DNA from: an uncultured Rhizobiaceae group bacterium
GTDB lineage: Bacteria > Pseudomonadota > Alphaproteobacteria > Rhizobiales > Rhizobiaceae
Assembly (NCBI GenBank): GCA_937951455.1
Contig: CALFBU010000078.1
Span: 1 to 17,034 of the forward strand
Reading direction: 5' to 3'
DNA length: 17,034 bases
Part shown: piece by piece, positions 1 to 6,519 of the stretch
How positions within the stretch are numbered: the first letter of the stretch is position 1
Layout: each line of letters starts with the position of its first letter
Program-made: the position numbers and the translations under genes
Notes under the pieces: model-generated
Seen by the model: only the letters and a program-made list of their open reading frames with translations
What the model was told of the DNA's origin: nothing
The model's database searches: none

Positions 1-129
1 CGCTTTTGTATCGTTTTTCTTCAACATAGAACCGTTCCAGAATTTAGGAGATGTTTGCAAAATAGTGCTGTTTTCATAATTTGCAATGCAAATGGCTATG
101 AAAAAATGTCGCTCTGTTCACATTTATGT

Positions 130-1140
130 TCAGACGGTCAAGGATGCGGTGAATAAAAGGAAACCCAGTATAAAGACCAATGCTGCGCCTGAAATTTCGA
201 TCACCCTGTGTATGGTTGCAAGGCTGTCTTGCGCGCCTGTTATTTTAATCGCTGTATTTTTTGCACCCACTGCGATTAGCGCAAGCGTGGCAACGGTGAT
301 GCCAGTGCCAATTGACATGGCAATTGTGGATAAGATGCCAGCCATGATCAAGCCGTTCAGAAACGCAAAGGTCAAAACGATGATGGCGCCCGAACAAGGG
401 CGAAGGCCAACAGCAAAAATAGCAGACCAGGCTTCTTTAACGCCGAGTTTTCCTTCCAGCATTTTTGGGTCTGCTGCATGAGAATGCCCACAACCGCAAT
501 CATCTGTATGAACATGATCTGGGTCAGGGTGTGGTGCATGGTGATGATGGTCATGTGCGTGCGCGTGAGAATGTGTATGCGAATGTGTGTGCGCGGTTTT
601 TTTAATAAAAACTTTTGTCCAAAGCAGATAAACACCCAACATCATCACAAGAAAATAACTCGTGATTTCCAATGTGCCCGCGAGATTGCTGGATTTTATG
701 CCAGTCCCACGCAGAAATAGCATGATGGCAGAAATAATCACGATAGCTGTTATGCCTTGCAGGAGTGCTGATGCAAAGGAGAGCGCAATGCCTCGTTTTG
801 CAGCGACTTCATTGGCAAGCATGTAAGACGATATTACCGCCTTGCCGTGACCGGGTCCTGCTGCGTGAAATATGCCGTATAAAAAGCTGAGGCCAATCAG
901 GTACCAAGCCGTATTGCCATCATCCCTAATCGCTCTTAGCGATGTGGTCATCGATTTGTAAAAACCTTGTTGCTGTTGCTGTATCCAAAATAAAATACCG
1001 CCAAACATGCCCTCAGGTTTTATGGCTTGTTCAGATCTGCCAACACCCAGAGAGCTTTGGGCGAGCGCTGCCATGTCATAGTTAATACAAAAACTGGCTG
1101 CCAAAACACAAATAAGAGCAAAGCCAATCTGCTTTAGCAT
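130..1140 (-). CDS. NicO/RcnA-family nickel/cobalt exporter
   Basis: Predicted inner-membrane exporter of nickel and/or cobalt ions (NicO/RcnA family), 336 residues. A hydrophobic leader (residues 1-28, ending AALAQ) is followed by membrane segments with the two family signatures: HAAGPGHGK near residues 92-100 and GLRPCSGAI near 245-253. Between them, residues 184-221 form a loop with 16 histidines plus a CGC motif, as expected for metal capture in RcnA-like proteins. A short glutamine run (54-58) precedes the first core segment. The ATG at 1140 was chosen because it overlaps the stop of the upstream DUF1007 gene by 7 bases (ATGCTAA), suggesting translational coupling; a GTG five codons earlier (1155) is also open but has no better ribosome site. 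The DUF1007 partner is the usual neighbour of this family. The metal cannot be decided from sequence alone. Confidence 0.88.
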   Translation of the reverse strand: MLKQIGFALICVLAASFCINYDMAALAQSSLGVGRSEQAIKPEGMFGGILFWIQQQQQGFYKSMTTSLRAIRDDGNTAWYLIGLSFLYGIFHAAGPGHGKAVISSYMLANEVAAKRGIALSFASALLQGITAIVIISAIMLFLRGTGIKSSNLAGTLEITSYFLVMMLGVYLLWTKVFIKKTAHTHSHTHSHAHAHDHHHHAPHPDPDHVHTDDCGCGHSHAADPKMLEGKLGVKEAWSAIFAVGLRPCSGAIIVLTFAFLNGLIMAGILSTIAMSIGTGITVATLALIAVGAKNTAIKITGAQDSLATIHRVIEISGAALVFILGFLLFTASLTV

Positions 1141-1784
1141 GTAATTTCTGCCCACGAGAAAAACTCATCGCCTAATTCTGGATTTTCGGGATTGCTGAAA
1201 AAAGCTTCGCTTAATGTGTCCGAGTTGCTTGCGTAAAGCTCATCATAGTTTGGAACAGTGACTTTGGTTTTACAGCTTTCAGCATTCTCTTTCAAAATGA
1301 TATTCTTTTCAGTGAATTCAAAGGCAACGTAATAGCTTGTGTCACTGGCTGATATTCGAAGCGGTGCTGTTGAAAAATCATGAGGATTTTCAGGCTCAAC
1401 GGAAAAGAACATGATCATCTGTCCGTTTTCCATGTAGGCGTTTAATTTTTCGGGCTCGTAGAAATTGATCACCTTTGTGCCGGCACGAAGAGCAGTATAG
1501 AAATCATATTCACCAATGGAAGAGTGAATGGTCTTGGTAATTTCCGCCATTTCCTTTTCGTCCAGTTCACCATCTGCATTTGTGTCAAAATCAATAATCA
1601 TCGTTGATGAGAAAAGCTCGTCAAACCGCCAAACGTGACGCAGTTCGGTAAACTGGTTTTTATCATTGATGACCAGTTCCATATTTGCTTCTACAAACAC
1701 ATGCGGGTGCGCATTCGGCAGGATTGTGCTGCCAAGCAATAAAGCTATGGAAGAAGCAAAAATTTTGGTTTTTTTAAATGCCAC
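1134..1784 (-). CDS. DUF1007 family secreted protein, partner of NicO exporter
   Basis: A 216-residue exported protein of the DUF1007 family. It begins with a signal peptide (about residues 1-25, KKTKIFASSIALLLGSTILP) followed at once by the family's HPHVFVEA motif (26-33). Residues 67-78 (DTNADGELDEKE) form a textbook EF-hand calcium-loop pattern with D at 1, N at 3, D at 5, G at 6 and E at 12. DUF1007 proteins are typically encoded next to or fused with NicO transporters and are thought to act in the periplasm in metal handling; the exact role is unknown. The start is GTG, with AGGA about nine bases upstream (TTCAGGAATCCAGCCAGTG). It overlaps the NicO gene by 7 bases, and the 94-base gap upstream is the likely promoter region if the pair is not read through from the LysR gene. 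Confidence 0.87.
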   Translation of the reverse strand: MAFKKTKIFASSIALLLGSTILPNAHPHVFVEANMELVINDKNQFTELRHVWRFDELFSSTMIIDFDTNADGELDEKEMAEITKTIHSSIGEYDFYTALRAGTKVINFYEPEKLNAYMENGQMIMFFSVEPENPHDFSTAPLRISASDTSYYVAFEFTEKNIILKENAESCKTKVTVPNYDELYASNSDTLSEAFFSNPENPELGDEFFSWAEITC

Positions 1785-1878
1785 TGGCTGGATTCCTGAA
1801 TTGCAAATCAGTTGTCATGAACAATACTCTCGCGGCTTTTTTTAGGCAACAAACATATATGCGACCAAAAGTAATGAA

Positions 1879-2790
1879 TTAATTTTGCAATTCACTTTTG
1901 CTTTTGGTCTTGAACCACTCAGCCAGAAAATCAACGAAGACGCGAACCTTACCCGGAACATGTCTTCTGTGTGGGTAAACTGCATAAATGCCACCGCCCG
2001 ACGGGATGCGATCTTCGAGTAGACTGATCAATGCGCCTGATTTTAATTCATGTTCAATGGAAAATTCCGGAACCAAAGTCATGCCAAGACCCGCGAGTGC
2101 AGCGCGTCTTGCAACTTCCGGGCTGTTGACTTCAATATTGCCTCGCACTGGCACGCTAATTTCTTGGCCGTCATCATCCAGAAAGCACCAATTGGCTCTG
2201 CGCATCAGATTTGTGTCTACAATGCAGGGTAAATCGCCAAGATCGTTGGGTGATTTTGGTGCGCCATGTGTTTCGATAAACGCTGGCGTTGCGCAAAGAA
2301 CCAGCCTGAAATCCGAAAGCTTTTTTGCAATCAGGGCTGAGTCTGTCAGGCGTGAAATGCGAATAGCGACGTCGTAGCCTTCTTCAACCATATCCACCAT
2401 GGCATCATCGAGATTTATGTCGATGGTAATGTCCGGATATGCGCTGGCAAATTCCACGATGGGCAAGCCGATTTCTAGATCGGTCAAAGACCGCGGTGCA
2501 GAAATCCGCAAGCGCCCCTTATGGCCTTTGCCTGCTTCCCTTACTGTATCTTGCAGGTCGCCGACTTTTTGTAAAATTTCCATTGCCGACTTATGAAAAA
2601 CTTCGCCTGCCTCTGTCAGCGAAAACTGCCGTGTTGTTCGGTTTAGCAGTAATATACCAAGCTCGTCTTCCAATTCACGAACATATTTTGACATGAGTGC
2701 CTTGGAGCGGCCTACTTTTCTGGCGGCAGCTGAAAAACCCTGCTGTTCAACGATGTCCACAAAGGCCTGCATTCTGGTAAGTGTGTCCAA
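1879..2790 (-). CDS. LysR-type transcriptional regulator
   Basis: A 303-residue LysR-type regulator of standard length. The N-terminal winged helix-turn-helix covers residues 1-60 (MDTLTRMQAFVDIVEQQGFS, then the recognition region around SKALMSKYVRELE). The effector-binding domain runs from about residue 90 to 293. The N-terminal pattern resembles the large CrgA/DmlR-like subgroup often annotated only as LysR family; the effector and targets are not deducible. The start is TTG, supported by an AAGGAG ribosome site 8 bases upstream and by exact fit of the N-terminus to the family. The gene begins 24 bases after the pyruvate kinase stop on the same strand, so it may be expressed as the tail of that transcript. 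LysR regulators usually control a divergent neighbour, which is absent here. Confidence 0.92.
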   Translation of the reverse strand: MDTLTRMQAFVDIVEQQGFSAAARKVGRSKALMSKYVRELEDELGILLLNRTTRQFSLTEAGEVFHKSAMEILQKVGDLQDTVREAGKGHKGRLRISAPRSLTDLEIGLPIVEFASAYPDITIDINLDDAMVDMVEEGYDVAIRISRLTDSALIAKKLSDFRLVLCATPAFIETHGAPKSPNDLGDLPCIVDTNLMRRANWCFLDDDGQEISVPVRGNIEVNSPEVARRAALAGLGMTLVPEFSIEHELKSGALISLLEDRIPSGGGIYAVYPHRRHVPGKVRVFVDFLAEWFKTKSKSELQN

Positions 2791-2798
2791 GAGATGCG

Positions 2799-2804
2799 CT
2801 CCTT
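2799..2804 (-). promoter_or_regulatory. Ribosome binding site fixing a TTG start (LysR gene)
   Basis: AAGGAG on the minus strand, 8 bases before the TTG at 2790. It is the strongest ribosome site near this gene, and no ATG lies in frame at the family's normal N-terminus, so it decides the non-ATG start. Confidence 0.7.
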
Positions 2805-2814
2805 AAAATTCTAA

Positions 2815-4251
2815 TTAGATGCCAGATTGCCCATCACTTGCGACAAATGCAATTCGCAGCATGTTTGTTGCACCCGGTGTACCGAGGGGAACGCCTGCGG
2901 AGATGATGACCCTGTCGCCAGGTTTTGCAAAGCGTTCGCTTGCTGCAATACGGCAGGCCCGGTCGACCATGTCATCCAGATCGTTGGCGTCTTCGGTCAC
3001 CACACAATGCAAGCCCCATACAATGGACAAGCGTCTGGCCGTTCTTGCAACGGGTGAAAGCGCGATAATGGGTACAGAAGGGCGTTCGCGGGCTGCGCGT
3101 AGACCGGTTGTGCCAGAACCCGTGTAACAAACAATCGCTGACAGATTCAGCGTCTCTGCAATTTGACGTGCGGCTAATGATATGGCGTCTGCACCCGTTG
3201 GTTCTGGCTCAGAGCGCTGAGCAGAAATAATACCGTCGTAGTTTTCATCCTGCTCAATCTGGGTCGCTATTTTGTCCATCATGGTGACCGCCTCAACCGG
3301 GTAGTCGCCTACGGCAGATTCCGCTGAAAGCATAATGGCATCCGCACCTTCAAAAACAGCTGTGCCAACATCAGAGACTTCCGCCCGCGTTGGCATGGGT
3401 GCTGTAATCATGGATTCGAGCATTTGGGTTGCAACAACAACCGGTTTACCGGCCCTGCGGCAGGCTCTTGTCATTTGTTTTTGCAAGCCGGGCACTTGTT
3501 CAATGGGTACTTCTACACCCAAATCACCGCGCGCAACCATGATCGCATCTGATAATTCGATAATGTCATCCAGTTTTGTCAGCGCTTGTGGTTTCTCGAT
3601 CTTGGAGAGAATGCCCGCGCGCCCCTTTGCAATTTTGCGAACTTCGGCAACATCTTCCGGTCTTTGAACAAATGAGATCGCGATCCAGTCGACTTCAGCT
3701 GCCAGTGCGGCATCAAGGTCTGCGTAGTCCTTTTCAGTAAGAGAGCTTACCGCGAGATCAGAATCAGGCAGACTGATCCCTTTTCGGCTGGAAAGCTTTG
3801 TGCCGCTAACAACTTCTGTCAGCGCATCTTTTTTGCTGGCTTTTAAGACTTTAAGTGTGACTTTGCCATCATCGATTAAAATTCTATGGCCGGGCTCAAG
3901 TGCATCAATAATTTCAGGATGAGGAATGTGAACGCGTTTTTGTGTGCCTGGCGCTTCATTCAAATCCAGCGTGATTTTATCTCCAGTTGAAACTTCAATT
4001 GAATCATCTTTAAATTCACCCAAGCGTAGTTTTGGACCTTGTAAATCCGCCAATATGCCAATCGGTCTGCCCACTTCTTTTTCGACGCTGCGCAAAGTTG
4101 CGACCAGATCGTTTAACATGTCATGAGATGAGTGACTCATGTTAATGCGAAACAAATCTGCACCAGCATTAAAAAGCTCTGTGATTTTTTCTTTACTAGA
4201 CGACGCAGGCCCAAGGGTTGCTAGAATTTTAGTTCGTCTTTTACGATGCAT
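2815..4251 (-). CDS. pyk: Pyruvate kinase (predicted potassium-independent type)
   Basis: Cytoplasmic glycolytic enzyme converting phosphoenolpyruvate and ADP to pyruvate and ATP; 478 residues, normal length. Visible motifs: the N-terminal strand RRTKILATLGPASS; RINMSH (35-40) for nucleotide/phosphate binding; the ILSKIEKP signature with catalytic K217 and metal ligand E219; and MVARGDLGVE with D243. The B domain lies at about 75-160 and the C-terminal allosteric domain from about 350. At the position of rabbit-muscle Glu117 the motif reads DLQGPKLR (69-76), with Lys74 in place of Glu. This is the change associated with potassium-independent pyruvate kinases, as in E. coli PykA-like enzymes. 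The start is an ATG with a weak ribosome site, 10 bases after the DUF1036 stop, so translation is probably coupled to that gene. Confidence 0.97.
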   Translation of the reverse strand: MHRKRRTKILATLGPASSSKEKITELFNAGADLFRINMSHSSHDMLNDLVATLRSVEKEVGRPIGILADLQGPKLRLGEFKDDSIEVSTGDKITLDLNEAPGTQKRVHIPHPEIIDALEPGHRILIDDGKVTLKVLKASKKDALTEVVSGTKLSSRKGISLPDSDLAVSSLTEKDYADLDAALAAEVDWIAISFVQRPEDVAEVRKIAKGRAGILSKIEKPQALTKLDDIIELSDAIMVARGDLGVEVPIEQVPGLQKQMTRACRRAGKPVVVATQMLESMITAPMPTRAEVSDVGTAVFEGADAIMLSAESAVGDYPVEAVTMMDKIATQIEQDENYDGIISAQRSEPEPTGADAISLAARQIAETLNLSAIVCYTGSGTTGLRAARERPSVPIIALSPVARTARRLSIVWGLHCVVTEDANDLDDMVDRACRIAASERFAKPGDRVIISAGVPLGTPGATNMLRIAFVASDGQSGI

Positions 4252-4261
4252 GGTTGCTGCT

Positions 4262-4759
4262 TTACTGTTGAGGTGCGGGTGATGATTGCGATTGTTCTGT
4301 TAGGCGCACCATCCAGTTGGCGCGGTTTTCTGTATCGATTTCAAAGAAGCCGGTTTTAATATGACCACGAGGGAAGCAATCTTGAACGCCTTCGATTTTA
4401 AACTCGCGTTCATTGGTGCAGAGAAACACATCGCCACGCCATTGACCGCCTTTGTCTGCATCTTCAGCATAGATGTAATAAAACCTTGAATCCAGATCGC
4501 CTTCAATCAGTGAGCTGCAGGTTTCTGGTGGGACTTGGAACCAGCCTTCTGATATCCATTTTTCACCATTTTTATAACCAAGAGCAGCGCCGACTAGGCT
4601 TTTGGTGTCATTGCATATTCTAAAGTCGGCTTGTGCAGGCGTGATGGTTGCCAGACTTGCGCCTATTGAAACTGCGCTCAGTGCAATACTGCAGGCCAGA
4701 ATTTTCTTGATTGCCGCTTTAATCATCTTGATCGTTTCAATTCCTGAATTGCGATTCAT
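4262..4759 (-). CDS. DUF1036 family secreted protein
   Basis: A 165-residue exported protein of the alphaproteobacterial DUF1036 family, function unknown. It starts with a signal peptide whose cleavage probably follows PAQA (residues 41-44). The mature part begins DFRICNDTKS and contains GYKNGEKWISEGWF and RFYYIYAED. Four cysteines (49, 81, 114, 128) could form two disulfides in the periplasm. The family is commonly encoded immediately upstream of pyruvate kinase in rhizobial genomes, as here (10-base gap), but a functional link has not been shown. The first ATG (4759) has a poor ribosome site. An internal ATG at 4726 (MIKAAIKKIL) would give a shorter, more conventional signal peptide and remains a real alternative. 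Confidence 0.88.
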   Translation of the reverse strand: MNRNSGIETIKMIKAAIKKILACSIALSAVSIGASLATITPAQADFRICNDTKSLVGAALGYKNGEKWISEGWFQVPPETCSSLIEGDLDSRFYYIYAEDADKGGQWRGDVFLCTNEREFKIEGVQDCFPRGHIKTGFFEIDTENRANWMVRLTEQSQSSPAPQQ

Positions 4760-4766
4760 CTTTATT

Positions 4767-4796
4767 ATTTGTCGCGTACAGTTGATTTCATGTCAA
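4767..4796 (-). promoter_or_regulatory. Possible sigma-70 promoter for DUF1036-pyk
   Basis: On the minus strand a perfect TTGACA (-35) at 4796-4791 is followed after 18 bases by ACAAAT, a poor -10. The 62-base gap between the EamA gene and the DUF1036 gene is the only place for such a promoter. If it is used, the transcript would start almost at the 4759 ATG, which would favour the internal start at 4726. Confidence 0.3.
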
Positions 4797-4821
4797 CTTA
4801 AGCCGTGGTGGTCTATCGGCT

Positions 4822-5733
4822 TTAATTTTGGTTTTTTATAGGCCTTGAAACCCAGATGCCAATCAGAATAAGTGCGCATCCTGCAAGTTGTAGAAAGTCC
4901 ATGTGTTCATCAAACAAGAGCCATCCTGATAAGGCAGCTGTAACTGCTTCGATAAAAATGACGAGCGATGAAAATGCAGCCGTTAATGCAGCGATCGCAA
5001 TGGTCAGGAGCCCCTGGCCACCAGCGTGTGTTAAAACCCCAAGGGTGATAAGAGAAGCCCAACCTTTTTGAGTCGCAGGAATTAAATTTTGGCCAACCAG
5101 CAATACCACGGCCAAAAGTGCAATTGTTGTTACGATGGTTGAAACAAAGAACAAGCTGCTGTTACTCGTGTTTCTAGTGCCCGATCTGATGGCGATTACG
5201 TATAGTGCTAAAAACAGCGATGTGATGATACCGTAAAGGTCGCCGATTAATCTATCCGGTTCAATTCTAAAACTGGCATTAATCAATAGCGCCATGCCAA
5301 TCAGACAAATGACGATTCCAAAGAATGCATTCTTGGGCGGTTTTTCCTTAAGCATCAGGTTTGAGAGTAAAATCACCCACACAGGTGCCAATCCTGTTAG
5401 AAATGTTGCATTTGCCATGGTGGTGTTCAGAATCGACAAATGCCAAAAGCTCAAATCCCCTGCAAACATCAGGCCTGCAAGTATGGCTGGTTTTGAAAAT
5501 CTTAGTTTCAGGGTTTGATTGTTTCGCTTTGCCTCCCAAATCGCCCACAGATACAACACAGGTATGGCAAACAGGACGCGCCAAAATGCGCTGGCAAAGG
5601 CGCCAACTTCAGCCTCACGCACGAAGACGGGAGAAAACCCCATGATAATGCCGCCCACCAAAAGAGCGCCAAATGCGGTTGGGAATGAAAGTTGATTTTG
5701 AATAGCTTGGTTTGAAATATGACCGGCTTTCAT
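4822..5733 (-). CDS. EamA/DMT-superfamily transporter
   Basis: A 303-residue inner-membrane protein with about ten hydrophobic segments, arranged as two EamA repeats (roughly 16-150 and 162-296). The first repeat has the family's hallmark region around FSPVFVREAE and an ANATFLTGLAPVWV stretch; the second has AAFSSLVIFIEAVTAALSGWLLFDE, the usual closing motif. Drug/metabolite transporters of this kind export small metabolites or amino acids, but the substrate cannot be read from sequence. The ATG start has no clear Shine-Dalgarno. The gene is divergent from the DUF1244-gapR pair (125 bases between starts) and upstream of DUF1036-pyk on the same strand. In many rhizobial genomes an N-formylglutamate amidohydrolase gene stands about here instead; that comparison is from memory. 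Confidence 0.9.
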   Translation of the reverse strand: MKAGHISNQAIQNQLSFPTAFGALLVGGIIMGFSPVFVREAEVGAFASAFWRVLFAIPVLYLWAIWEAKRNNQTLKLRFSKPAILAGLMFAGDLSFWHLSILNTTMANATFLTGLAPVWVILLSNLMLKEKPPKNAFFGIVICLIGMALLINASFRIEPDRLIGDLYGIITSLFLALYVIAIRSGTRNTSNSSLFFVSTIVTTIALLAVVLLVGQNLIPATQKGWASLITLGVLTHAGGQGLLTIAIAALTAAFSSLVIFIEAVTAALSGWLLFDEHMDFLQLAGCALILIGIWVSRPIKNQN

Positions 5734-5844
5734 GAAAAATACGTGGTGTAACGGTTTTACACCTTGAAACTTTTAAGCAGATAACCTTTTTAAGAGGTGG
5801 CAAGATGCTTGGTTTGTAATTAATGCTCTTTAGATCAGATTCGC

Positions 5845-5850
5845 AAGGAG
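5845..5850 (+). promoter_or_regulatory. Ribosome binding site deciding the DUF1244 start
   Basis: AAGGAG lies before three consecutive in-frame ATG codons (5853, 5856, 5859). Spacings are 2, 5 and 8 bases, so the third ATG fits best and the second is possible. The upstream in-frame ATG at 5823 has no comparable site. Confidence 0.65.
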
Positions 5851-5858
5851 AAATGATG

Positions 5859-6146
5859 ATGGATGATGCAACAAGAACAGAACTTGAGGCAGCTGCTTTT
5901 CGCAGACTTGTATCCCATTTTCGGGAGCGGACGGATGTGCAGAATATCGATCTGATGAACCTTTCGGGCTTTTGCCGTAACTGTCTTTCCAGATGGTATC
6001 AGGAAGCTGCCAATGAAAAGGGCATTGATATGGAAAAGCTGGAAGCACGTGAGATTATATACGGGATGCCATTTGATGAGTGGAAAGAGCTTCATCAAAC
6101 AGAGGCAACACAGGAACAAAAAGAGGCTTTTGACAAAAGTCACTGA
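5859..6146 (+). CDS. DUF1244 family protein
   Basis: A small soluble protein (95 residues from this start) of the DUF1244 family, which is conserved through alphaproteobacteria and of unknown function. Visible family motifs are MDDATRTELEAAAFRRL at the start, the DVQNIDLMNLSGFCRNCLSRW block with a CxxC pair, and YGMPFDEWKELHQTEA near the end. The CxxC pair could bind metal or be redox active, but no activity is established. The gene lies 36 bases upstream of gapR on the same strand and is probably co-transcribed with it, an arrangement that recurs in rhizobia. The start was chosen by the AAGGAG spacing and by family length. Confidence 0.9.
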   Translation: MDDATRTELEAAAFRRLVSHFRERTDVQNIDLMNLSGFCRNCLSRWYQEAANEKGIDMEKLEAREIIYGMPFDEWKELHQTEATQEQKEAFDKSH

Positions 6147-6182
6147 TCAAACATTACAGGCAATGGCCTTGAGGAGAATTAA

Positions 6183-6497
6183 ATGTCGTCAGATCCAATG
6201 GTAGCGCGTGAGCAACTGAAATCCGTTGTGGAGCGTATTGAACGTCTTGAAGAAGAGAAAAAAGCTATCGCTGATGATATCCGTGATGTCTATGCAGAAG
6301 CCAAGGCCAATGGTTTTGATACCAAGGTTTTGCGCCAGGTCGTCTCGCTCCGCAAAAAAGACCTGACAGAACGTCAGGAAGAAGAGGCAGTGCGTGATTT
6401 ATATCTTGTAGCGCTGGGCATGTTGCCGGAATTTGAATCGCAAGGTGAGGCAACACAAGGCAGCGCCTCTCAAAATAATGATGTTTTGGAAGATTAG
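6183..6497 (+). CDS. gapR: GapR nucleoid-associated protein (DUF2312)
   Basis: A 104-residue DUF2312 protein, the family of Caulobacter GapR, an essential chromosome-structuring protein that binds overtwisted AT-rich DNA ahead of replication and transcription and helps gyrase and topoisomerase IV. The sequence shows the family pattern: a long coiled-coil helix (about 10-42, [19 protein letters not shown]), then [19 protein letters not shown] and the basic stretch [14 protein letters not shown], ending DLYLVALGM. Lysines and arginines in 49-64 correspond to the DNA-binding face. After the core there is a ~24-residue acidic, glutamine- and serine-rich tail that Caulobacter GapR (about 89 residues) lacks. 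The GAGGAG ribosome site is 6 bases before the ATG. Its stop lies 22 bases from the convergent DUF882 stop, with no clear terminator between. Confidence 0.93.
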   Translation: MSSDPMVAREQLKSVVERIERLEEEKKAIADDIRDVYAEAKANGFDTKVLRQVVSLRKKDLTERQEEEAVRDLYLVALGMLPEFESQGEATQGSASQNNDVLED

Positions 6498-6519
6498 GTT
6501 TAGACCCTTTTAAAGCTGA

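Noticed and set aside
1..27. Possible start of a minus-strand gene running off the left edge (ATG at 27-25, nine codons, MLKKNDTKA).
   Set aside because: Only nine codons are visible and the upstream sequence has no convincing ribosome site; it cannot be supported.
79..93. Near-palindrome ATTTGCA-A-TGCAAAT downstream of the NicO gene.
   Set aside because: No T-run for a terminator, no recognised operator, and short enough to be chance in AT-rich DNA.
961..990. CAG/CAA-type run giving five glutamines in NicO, considered as a phase-variable microsatellite.
   Set aside because: Only five mixed codons, too short and impure for frequent slippage.
1785..1878. Search for a cobalamin or nickel riboswitch before the DUF1007-NicO pair.
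   Set aside because: Only 94 bases are available and no long structured leader or B12-box-like sequence is visible.
1792..4752. The 13-base sequence ATTCCTGAATTGC occurs near the starts of both secreted-protein genes (1792-1804 and 4740-4752).
   Set aside because: One or two 13-base matches are expected by chance in a window this size, and in one case it lies inside the coding region. In the other it simply includes the ribosome site.
4800..4822. Hairpin AAGCCG/CGGCTT followed by a T-rich stretch on the plus strand.
   Set aside because: The T-rich side is on the plus strand while both flanking genes are on the minus strand, so it cannot be their intrinsic terminator; stem of only 6 with an 11-base loop.
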